Assembly (NCBI RefSeq): GCF_035083965.1
Contig: NC_089732.1
Span: 4,727,383-4,791,382, forward strand
Direction: 5' to 3'
DNA length: 64,000 nucleotides
Origin: Branchiostoma lanceolatum
Taxonomy: Eukaryota; Chordata; Leptocardii; Amphioxiformes; Branchiostomatidae
The translations under genes were made by a program, and so were the position numbers. The notes beneath the pieces were generated by a model. The model worked only from the letters and a program-made list of their open reading frames with translations, was not told where the DNA came from and searched no databases. This document shows positions 35,101 through 44,214 of this stretch, one piece after another (position 1 is the stretch's first letter; each line of letters starts with the position of its first letter).

Positions 35101-38100
35101 GGAGAACCATACCAGAGGGCGAGGTCTATGACGCCACGGAGGCCATCCGACAGTGGGCCAAACAACCCTCCACGCCAAGGGCATTTGACATCTGGCAACC
35201 TTGCGTCACTGATGGGTTAGTGATTCATTCCATGATTGGTTGTTTGCTTCATTGGTTGATTTGACTTCACTGTGTTTTTTACAACGTCCATAACTGACTG
35301 TTACATGTGTATGTGAAAGTGTCATGATCATGGAAAGTTGCCAACGTAAGTCGGCTACAAATTAAGTCGATTGACTTGGGTAAGGCAGGAGGCGCAACTT
35401 TCACATTGAAAGCTGCTCAGGGAACTCACAGAAAAAAATGGCAATTGTATCCGTGAATAAGTTCATGTGGTTGGTGAATGACTGAATAACAAATTTCGTT
35501 ATTCACAACCACATATCTAAGAACTGTCGACGTTACGATGACCGTCTGTCATTACCTTCAGGGTAATTCTGACTGGTTTACTTTGCACTGCAGCTAGGTG
35601 TCAGAATGCGGTCCCAAACGTAAAGTAGCACCTACCTGCAGTGAAAAATGAACCAGTCAGAACTGCTCTAAAGAAGATAACAGAAGGTCCTAGAAACGTC
35701 GGCTCTTCTTAGATAAGTGGTTGTGAGTAAAGAACTTTGTAATTTATGACAGCGGTATTGTTTTCATTAGAATGACGCGGTGCTCAGACGACCCCTCCGA
35801 GCCATGGCAGCTGCCGTTCCTGGCCGTGTACTACAGAACAGGGGTGCAGGAGGACTTCATCACATACGAGGACATCCTGTTCCAGTTCACCAACCACGCA
35901 GACGAACGCCAGCCGAGAGAGGGGCTGGTGAAAACACCGAGTCCGATGATAGTTGATCTGGGTTTGTACTAGGCATTTTTCCATCGCATGAGATAATGGT
36001 AACGTTACGTATAGAGCTCTTGATATCACTATGTCGTGGCCCTGGAAAGCACTTGTGACTTGTGAGCCTAATCCTAGCATGACAGTCGACATATGATAGA
36101 CTAGCCATCTTGCTACACACGATAGCCATGTTTTGCACGTACTCACTAATTTCTAACGAAGATACTCACTCATGATCACTTATTTCCTTTTCTTTCCTTT
36201 TGTGGTGTCCTGGAAAGTTGACGTGGAATGCTGTTATATTGTGTTCCCGGAGGAGGATAAATATTTTGTGCTGTCTGTCCAACGTCGTCTGGGTATGCCC
36301 CTACAGTTTTCTCTTCATCATCATCTTGTGTTATCCCCGTGTTACCCCATTTGGGGGCAAAGTTAGGGGGAAGGGAAACCCCGGGCTAGCTAGGGTATGC
36401 AGGCCTCCAGCCGTAACTACCGAGTCAGGCAGGGCTTGGGGGATTGTGTGTGGGGGGGGGGGGGGGGTGGATCTGTAGATCCGTGAATTGATGAGATGGT
36501 ATTTGAACTGATGGCTTCCCTTGGCTGGATTGAGGAAACTGTTGATTCGTATAGTAATATGGCTGTCTACTAAGTTATGAAAGGTGATGAAACGGACGTT
36601 CCTTCTCCTCAACGTTTTCTTTTCTTTTCACAGTAGTAAACGACGACGCCAGCGCTCCACCACGGACCACAGATGGAACAAGCGGCCCGCTGCGTCACGA
36701 GGAAGACGACGGGATCCTGTCCAAGCTGTGGAACATGACCCTGTCCAACAGCTCCAGTCCCGTGGGTGCTGAGAACGCCCTGATGGCCACGTACCTGGTG
36801 GACAGACTCAACACGACCAGGCAGCTGGAAAACTTCACCTTCCTCGTGATTCCCTGCTTACGTCCAGGTAAGGCTAAGGTCAAGATTCCCAACCCAGGGC
36901 CCGGCCGGGCAGTTTGCGGGAACGAAGAGTATGATCAGTAAAAGACAACAAAACTCACAACCATGAGCACCATTTGTGTATATTATTGACACCAATTCTT
37001 TAGTTTTCGTTCAGGTAAAAAGTCCTACTGGATCCTGGTTTGGCAATGTGACCTTAGCATGAGAAGCGAGTAGGGCACTGTCTAAGAACCTATTGAATCA
37101 ACCTCAACCCTCACCTTATCCCATCCTCATCATGAGAACGGGGGGCTATGGTCGCCCTCAGCAACAGCTTCTTCCATCCTCCCCTGTGCTTCGCACTCTG
37201 TGTGCAGTCTGCCACTGACCTGCCTGTCCAGTCCCTGATGCCGTCTCCCCATTTCCTGCGCGGCCTCCATCTGCTTCTGGTGCTCAGTTACAGACAAACT
37301 TACGTCCCTGTCATGGTTCAGGTGTTCTCTGCCTCCCGCGAGAAAATGTGACAGTCAGAGACAGTCAGAGACAGACAGCACCAGTGCTCACCTCAGCCCT
37401 GTACGACAGCGTCCTGCCAAGCAATTCCAACAGCCCGGCTGGTGTCTTTAAAACATAGAAGGAGAAAGCATCACTCTTGCACATGCCGTATTAGAGTCAT
37501 GATATGGGGGAAACAGCTTTGCTCGTGATTTTGTTTGCTCGTGATTCATGTAGATGGGTTCTGGGTTCGTGGAGAGCAATCGTCACAATGAATGTCAGGA
37601 ACAAGCCCTTGCACACACAATAGATAGCAAGTGTGCATGTTTTATACGGTGAGTAGTATGAGTTCATTGATGATGATGACTGGTGCTCGTTTTCAGTGGT
37701 AATTTCTGACGCCGTGAACACTCTACTGGCAGTGCGATGCAAGCTCAAGTTGCTAGACTGGGGCCGGGCCTCAGAAGCTGTTCTCGTCGTCGGAGACGGG
37801 CCGATGCCAAACATCACCATCTTAGAGAAGTCCGGGCAAGTCAGCGCCGTCTTGGGAGCGAACTACACGGTGTTACTGAAGTACGCCACGGTCAACGGTA
37901 CTTCTGTGTTCGAGGGAAACGTGCTGAGAATCATCAGACGTTGGGCGCGAAGTGGTCGCAAGGTGGGTAAGGTCGTCATCGAGTACTCATCGACATCAGG
38001 TTGGGAAGAGAGCAAGGGCAGGACTGGCCAGGCCGTCCCGTTCGGCAGTGTCTTCCTCTTCTTAAAGATCAGCAAGAGGACGCAGGGCGCACCGTTCCGG

Positions 38101-40116
38101 TGGAGGATGGACGCGCTATCGCGAGAGGCAAGCAAGAGGAAGCGGATGAGGTCAGGCATCGACACGGAGACAACGGAGTGGAAGAACACTAGTGACGTCA
38201 TAACCGGTGAGCTGTCGCAATGTTTCTCACACATTGTCATGTACTTACTGTAGGAGACATTTGATGTGAGTGTCGTCCAAATAAGAATGGCCGAGTTGCT
38301 AGGCTGCAGATAGCGGACACGAGATCTAAAGGTCAAGGGTTCGATTCCTGGCATTATAGATGTTTTGTCCTTATCAAAGGCACTTTACAAAACTTTCCTC
38401 ACTTTATCAAGGTGTAAAAACGGGTCTCTGACTTCGGCTGGGGAGGTAAAAGGCAGTGGAAGGAGAGGGATGGGCTCCTTCCAATTCCATACCCTAGACA
38501 CAGTGGATAACAACCCACTTCCCCTACAGCCTCAAAAAGGCTATGAAACTACCTTTACCTACTCTTTACTGTAGGAGACTTCGTTGAATGCAGTGTGCTT
38601 TATTAGTAGTCAAGCTTCCGTACGTTAGCAACACTTCTTTGTTTTTGATACCGCACCTTTGTCTCAGTTGAGCTTTTCGTTGTTTTAACAGGATGGCGGA
38701 AGAGTCACAGTGTATGTCTAACCATTGTTGCGGAAGATTTCAACAGATTCTGGTGTATTTCAGAAGGTAAAAGGATATGCGTGTACAGCGATGCTGTGGC
38801 TATGACATTTACCACTAGACCATTTACCACTAGACAACGCTCAGCCATGACACGTAACGGTGATATGCTAATTTTTTCCAACATTCGATGTTAAACAACT
38901 TGACTGAGCGAAAATTGGCAACTGATTTAAATATAAATCATTGCTCCTCCTCATCATGAGCCAGTTAGTTGAGCTTGTCTAAATCTTGATGTTTCTGACT
39001 TAGAGAGAAGAGATGCTGTTCCAGTGAGCGTTAGTTCAGTACACAGCTACAGAAATGGTCCCTTGTGCCCTTGCACTGAGCCATCTCGTTAAAATAATGT
39101 TACTAATTCTAACTGTCTATCTAGTTCTGTCCTGCTGCAAATTCGCACAAAGTAACACAACTCAACTATCTTGTCCCTAGATGTGCCGGTGGGTTCTGAG
39201 GAGAGCAGCTCCGTGGCCCCGGAAGACGCTTGCCGGGTGTCAGACTTCCCCTGCCCGGCCCCAACTCCGGCAAACAGCCGCAGGACGGACCACGTCAAGG
39301 AGTACCTGATCGAGCTGATGAAGAGGGGAGGAAACAAAACTCCACAGATGTGGGTCATCGCCTGCAGCTTCATGACAGGTTGGGAGATCTACATACATTA
39401 AAAGTCTTTAAAAAAGTTTAAGTCCTTCCCGCAACAGATGGTGCATAGAGTGGCGTCAGTCTCCGTTTCAATAGCCCTTGGTCCACACAACCTTGTGCAA
39501 TCACTACAGCGGGGGGTTAGTCCGAAGAGTGCTAAGCAAAGAAACCGGTATGTATCTTTGGTATGACTCGGCCGGGGATCGAAATCTCTACCTACCGCAT
39601 GTTGTGTGAGAATCTTAAAGATATTTGGTATGTGTGTAGATGTCAGCAAAATAAATTTCTGCTATGGACCCCCTAGTGGCTGTATATGGCACTGCAATAA
39701 AGACTCTGGTTTTTATATATGTCATCATCGTATTCCTTTCAGTTCACCTTGATGGCAAAGCATGCAACATCAGCATGGAAGGATCGCCCGGGCGCCCCAA
39801 AAGGGTCGACCTGCACCTCAACTTCACGCTGCCTCCACCGAACAACAACTCGTCTTCCACGATGTCGCTGGAGGTGACCGCCTTTCGCTGCGACGGCGTC
39901 GCCGTGACGAAGGTAGCCTTTCTGGGAGAACCGGGCCCGCACGTTCTGGACGTCACCACGGTCACCGCCAACTGGATAAGTCACGCGGAGTGTGCAAAGG
40001 GCTTCTTCTTCCGTCCTATCTGTTTTGATCGAGCCACTATGGTCGCATGTGAGGATACGGTCCATTTCGATAAAGTCCCGTTTGTTGTAGTCTTCCCCAG
40101 TGATACTTCTGACTGA
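32182..40116 (+). CDS. Secreted protein with three TGF-beta-propeptide-like modules and no cystine-knot ligand
   Basis: Nine exons join in phase: 32182-32505, 34116-34276, 35078-35215, 35771-35961, 36634-36867, 37697-38206, 38692-38766, 39181-39378 and 39743-40116 (TGA), about 734 aa. I chose the Met at 32182 because it starts a signal peptide (MTAAVLFAILVLHSPNFSVG). Module 1 has FLYNCQFHFAMTQAAVVQRGE, EVYDATEAIRQWAKQP (177-191) and PFLAVYYRT. Module 2 has SVFEGNVLRIIRRWARSG (419-436) and PFGSVFLFLKI. Module 3 has HVLDVTTVTANW (677-688) and PFVVVFPSD near the end. In TGF-beta family propeptides the same order occurs: a paired-strand region, a D-V-x3-V-x2-W helix, then P-F-L-x-V. Many NxS/T sequons fit secretion. 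A basic KRKR cluster lies in module 2, but the final 125 codons hold only five Cys and no cystine knot. Assignment to the propeptide superfamily is by eye; the 75-bp exon is supported by splice sites and phase only. Confidence 0.78.
32503..32630 (+). repeat. Three tandem copies of a splice-donor unit after exon 1
   Basis: CAGGTAAGTG, the end of exon 1 and its donor, recurs as CAGGTAAGTGTAG near 32545 and 32586. Each is followed by a TTTTTATT...TTGCGTAATGTG-like stretch, unit about 40 bp. The spacing of the second donor is 41 bases, so using it would shift the frame. Confidence 0.85.
32638..32730. repeat. (GT)n / (GC)n / GTGC microsatellite
   Basis: GT-rich run with an alternating GCGCGC core and a terminal CGTG(CGTG)n. 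It follows directly on the donor repeats in intron 1. Confidence 0.93.
33405..33585 (-). mobile_element. tRNA-derived SINE, family B, reverse copy
   Basis: The minus strand gives GGGGTCGTGTGGCGTAACGG, a box A-like head, then CCTGAGTTCGAATTCCCCTG (box B). The tail has CTTGGGAAAGGCACTTTACA and CACCCAGGTGTAAATTGGGT, matching the family at 28020 and 38287. Confidence 0.82.
34286..34519. mobile_element. 234-bp foldback element inserted at a splice donor, 10-bp target duplication
   Basis: The ends AGCTTCCATATTAGG and CCTATTATGGAGGCTA are inverted repeats. The arms continue through CACTCTGGGCC and GGCCCAGAGATC to a long inner hairpin around GCAGCCAGCCCGTAACC. The target duplication GGTACGATCT lies at 34276-34285 and 34520-34529. 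The first copy contains the exon 2 donor of the propeptide-like gene (G at 34276, then GTACG). Confidence 0.9.
34784..34953. mobile_element. ~190-bp MITE 'CCGCCACNNTGAAAA', copy 3
   Basis: GGGTACATAATTCCGCCATC at the left and TTTTTCAAAGTGGCGGATTT then ATGTAACC at the right. The interior has CCCCCAGTATAATGTACTCC and GCATACCTAGGAGGTGCTGC. It lies in intron 2 of the propeptide-like gene. Confidence 0.85.
35450..35745. repeat. Dispersed repeat 'TTCAGGGTAATTCTGAC', palindromic copy
   Basis: Outer parts are inverted (GAATAACAAATTTCGTTATTC; CCACATATCTAAGAA against TTCTTAGATAAGTGG). The inner AATTCTGACTGGTTTACTTT pairs with AAAATGAACCAGTCAGAACT. Related to 15665-15850 and 63350-63450. Intron 3 of the propeptide-like gene. 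Confidence 0.72.
36448..36470. repeat. Poly(G) run
   Basis: About 14 consecutive G in intron 4 of the propeptide-like gene, a possible G-quadruplex former and error-prone for sequencing. Confidence 0.85.
37148..37440. other. GC-rich coding-like island inside an intron
   Basis: Between exons 5 and 6 of the propeptide-like gene the sequence turns GC-rich. On the plus strand an open frame reads PSPHFLRGLHLLLVLSYRQT. On the minus strand an open frame reads VTEHQKQMEAAQEMGRRHQG. A plausible acceptor (TCTGTGTGCAG) precedes it, but the required phase meets a stop. It may be a decayed exon, an alternative exon or a nested gene fragment. Confidence 0.35.
38287..38575 (+). mobile_element. tRNA-derived SINE, family B, best copy
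   Basis: ATGGCCGAGTTGCTAGGCTG (box A) then GGTCAAGGGTTCGATTCCTG (box B), spaced like a long-variable-arm tRNA (Leu/Ser type). The tail includes AGGCACTTTACAAAACTTTC, GGTGTAAAAACGGG and AAAAGGCAGTGGAAGGAGAG. It lies in intron 6 of the propeptide-like gene. Confidence 0.88.
39405..39590. repeat. Dispersed repeat 'CCCATCTCCGTTT', copy 2
   Basis: TTTAAGTCCTTCCCGCAACA, CAGTCTCCGTTTCAATAGCC and CTTGGTCCACACAACCTTGT match copies at 2375 and 43040. The copy continues with TGCAATCACTACAGCGGGGG and GTGCTAAGCAAAGAAA, as at 43040. Confidence 0.8.
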
Positions 40117-41035
40117 ATCTGTATGGACTCGCCACTCTAGTTGTGGAAAATGATTGATATCCTACAGAAGAAGAAAATGCAACGTACTTTGGCATCAGGC
40201 GTTAAACATGCAGTGTTTCATGTGTTTTCTGTAGCTTCAGCAACGATGAAAGGTCCACCATTCGAGAGACGTAGCGTTCACTAAAGTTGTTGTTGTTAGT
40301 AGCACTCGGTAGAGGACGCTCTAGACAGTCCCCAAGGAACACTTACTAGTAACATCGGGGAACAGCACATTTTGACGCTTGATGTGTACACCTTTTGTAA
40401 GGGCATGTTTGATCATTCCGACAGAGTTCAGTTACTAATTTATTCACGATTTCGACACAGACTTTCAACGCAACTGTGCTTGAAAGTCTACGAGTAGAGA
40501 TTTTGTCTAGTGTGATATAAATGTTACAAAAGCAGAAAAAAATGTACATATGAATTACTAACTATCAACCTGACTACCAAGTCCTTTATAGACTCGACTA
40601 ACAAGTCACTTATATAAACTCGTTCTTCAGCTTTACTTGTGTAGAATACGTGTATCTAGACAAATCCAAATCAGCGTAAACACATGTTTTAATCACTTCG
40701 CTTAATCTCGGTGTGACGTACACATATCTACTGTTACTTTTATTTACAAATCAGATATTCAGTATTAAGAGTCCTGTGTGTAACTGGATACTGCGGAATA
40801 GCTTATAACGAGTTACCCTGTACATATGTGCACCAAAAACTTTTACATCCTATAACATTACTAAAATATACGTAAGTAGAACTTCGAAGATATCGAATGT
40901 CATATTAAACATTTAAGACAAGTATTCTACTGCATCTAAGTACAATGACTACTATACCGATATAACAGACATATTGTTATATAATGCCACTGTGTCTGTT
41001 TTATGCTGTTTTTAATAAAAGATATTTGATTTGCC
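40117..41035 (+). other. 3' UTR of the propeptide-like gene with poly(A) signal
   Basis: AT-rich, non-coding. AATAAA at 41014-41019 is followed some 20 bases later by GTGTGATTTTCTG, a GU-rich downstream element. This implies a UTR of about 900 bases. No nearer canonical signal seen. Confidence 0.6.
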
Positions 41036-41248
41036 AACATGGTGTGATTTTCTGTCATTTTCGATGAGAATAGACCAGACTTAACACTTAATTTGCACAC
41101 CTATAGTATCATTGTGAACTCGTAATGGAAAAATTAAGATAGTTATGATGAGATGATAGGTGCTTCAGAGAGGTAGCTGCCTAAGATAGTGTGCTCCTCG
41201 TATGAAGAGAGGTGGCCTTTCGGCTTTTAAAAGATAATGTACAGATTC

Positions 41249-41463
41249 TACTCTCCAAGCAGAGGTTCGGCTCCGAATAGTTTGACGTCTTTTGATGCGT
41301 TTTTGTCGGGCTTTTTATTTTGTCCCGTTTTCGTTATGTCACTAAGCGAAAAATTTTGACTTGGCCACATGAAAAAAACGGGACAAAATAAAAAGTCCGA
41401 CAAAAACGCATCATATCAAAAGCCGTCAAAAACAAGCCGGAGCCGAACCTCTGCTCGGAGAGC
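41249..41463. mobile_element. 215-bp foldback element with 10-bp target duplication, between convergent genes
   Basis: TACTCTCCAAGCAGAGGTTC with GGCTCCG at the left mirrors CGGAGCCGAACCTCTGCTCG with GAGAGC at the right. The inner arms (TTTTTGTCGGGCTTTTTATT) are also complementary. GTACAGATTC flanks at 41239-41248 and 41464-41473. The termini resemble the element at 29664 (CTCCAAGCAGA). Its arms include AATAAA on the minus strand, which might serve the GPCR gene. Confidence 0.92.
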
Positions 41464-41711
41464 GTACAGATTCATCCCCGGGCACCATATCTAGTACTGC
41501 AACACGCAAGACGTGAAGATGACGTATTTGGTGATAGCAGCCCACTCCTTTTTATACACATAGCACAATATCTCTTATCAGGAATGATATACGAATCCCC
41601 TCTCAGGTAGCAAGAACAGCATAAAGGGGTAAAAGTATTATATGGCGGTAGAGAACACTTTTGCAGGGAAATACGAATTTCCGCTATTTAGTTCACGCAA
41701 AACAAATGAAT

Positions 41712-44121
41712 TTAAACAGATGTCACGAAGGACAAAGCATTCTGAGTTACACAGAAGACAGACCCCTCTAAATGAACTTGACCATTGACCTTTTCATAGT
41801 TAAGTCCCAACGCACCCATACCCTCCTCATGGTCTAAAGCGCCCTCTGCCGACTTCAGTTGGTGGTGCAGCTCTCCATCAGAACTTTCTCCCCTGAGTGA
41901 CTGTCTATCGGGGGTGCCAAGTGGGGTCCCAATAGGGGTGCCGAAAGGGGTGCCAAGAGGGGTGCCCTGTGTTCTCTGCACGGAGTAGCCCTCTGCCAAT
42001 GACGGTTCGTCCAGTTCCTCCACGAAGACCTCCGGGATCGGAAGTTTTGCCGCCAGGAACCGTCTGGGAGAAGCTCGGTTTCCACCTCTGTTCGAAGAGC
42101 GGCCTGTACCGCAGGGAGACATCGCCTGTAACATACTTGGACTTGTTAATGAAGTTATGATTATAACAAAAAATTAAGGTGTACTATTTACAAGGATACG
42201 AAAAAGAATTATTGTTCTCATCATATCGGCGAATAATAGTTACTTGATCACGAACATATTACTCTACACATTAACAGACAAAAACGTATATTTTTTAATC
42301 AAAGTGCCAAACACGATAGAATCCTTCTGACTAAATCTAAGAAAACATAAAAATTATCTAACAAAAACTGGCGGTATGACACTGAATTACACTGCAGTGT
42401 GCAATGCGCTGATATACACATGCACACACACACATACATATACTTGCCGAAAATTATGCAATGCAGTCAATCCTGTACAAGTTCCCACCTCTACATAAGG
42501 ACCACAAGGCTAATTTACCACTTTTCTGGGTCCCTTAGATTATTTTTTCCCATTGACACAATCAATCATTAAGAATCTTGTCAATAGTGACCACCTGTCG
42601 ACATAGACCAGATTGTATCGCTCCCCTGGGTGTCTTCTTGGGTATTTCGAGTGTCTCTTAACTGTATTCTTGCTGTATTTTGACTGTATTTTGACTGTAT
42701 CTTAACTGTATGTTGACTGTATTTTGACTGTATTTTGACTGTATTTTGACTGTACCGTGACGTCACGTGGAAACGGCCCACCTGTCTGAAGCTGATCCGG
42801 AAGCTGCGCGACATGAAGGCGTAACAGACGGGGTTCGCGCAGCTGTTGAGGTAGGACAGCAGGCGGAAGGCGATGCGCATAGCGTACACCTGCTGCGGGT
42901 GCTCATCCAGGAAGTTAAAGGTCACCAGCGTGTGGAGGATCAGCAGCGGTCCCCAGCAGGAGACGAACACCGCCATCACTACCAGCAGCATCTTCATAAT
43001 CTGAATGTAAGAAGTTGCAATAAGACACATTAAGTTGAAGTTAAAGTCCTCCCCGCACCGAAGGCGGCGCCCATCTCCGTTTCGGCAGCCCTTGGGCCAC
43101 ACAACTTTGTGCAAGTCACTACAGCAGGGGGCTAGTCCATTGGCAGTGGTGTGTGTTTAACTACCATACTCTGTGCTAAGCAGAGAAATACATGATTCAC
43201 AGAAATTGGTGCCTTTCATGTATCAAAGGCCTTCTTCTTTTGTCCAAAGACCCCACTCCCGAAGGCTACTTCAAAGCAAATTCCCTTGTGAATATTTTGA
43301 TGCGATCGTAATACTATAAAAGATGCCTTGCCCCTGAGGCGTCTTCAAAAAAAGAAGCTGATGACGACCATTTCTTTGACTAATTTCAGAGTTAGTCAGG
43401 TGAATTTTGAATGTCTATGGTATACAGTACCGTTGCAATGACTTTCCTAAGACCTCTTCATCAAATATAGAGCAAAGACGTCGACATTCAATACTAGACA
43501 AAATATAATGGAATCTTTATACAGTATCAACCATTTGTGGAAAATTCTTAGGATTTGTCATACTTCAGTTTTAAGCATAGACTGTGTCAACCATGCATGG
43601 CCAAAGATTTCACAAACAAAGTCTTATTTCCTGTCCATAATGGAACAGTAGGAGAGAGACGTCATAGCATTAGCTCGAGGCATATCGTTTAAGTGCACCC
43701 TATACCTGCAGGCCGTTTTCATCCCCCAGGACTTGGCACGGTGATTTCCGACAAGCTGAACTAGTCTTGTCTACGTTGCCACGGGTGATGGTTTCCAGTA
43801 GCAACGCCTCTGACGTCATCGCGGAGCCACGTGGCGTGTTGTCGGTGGCGCCGACTCCCTCAGGATGGTGAAAAGTTCTCCGGAGATGTTCCGAGAACCG
43901 ACGAAGGGACGTCCTCTTTCTGCAAGTAGAAACTATCATAGCTCCGTGGAATACTTTTGTGTTTGCGTGAATTTGTTGTTTTATTCATCATTGTGAATTT
44001 CTGGCTAATTCTGTCTACTGACGCATTTTCCTGCCATTTTCCTGTGGGACGTTGGACCCGGACCAAAGCAGCCTGCCAACTCTGCAAGTCTCCAGCCACA
44101 ATTTTCAGCGGGAACAAAGTT

Positions 44122-44214
<93 letters not shown>

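Noticed and set aside
37863..38354. 163-codon minus-strand ORF
   Set aside because: Antisense to the large propeptide-module exon; the sense frame has matching splice sites and phase.
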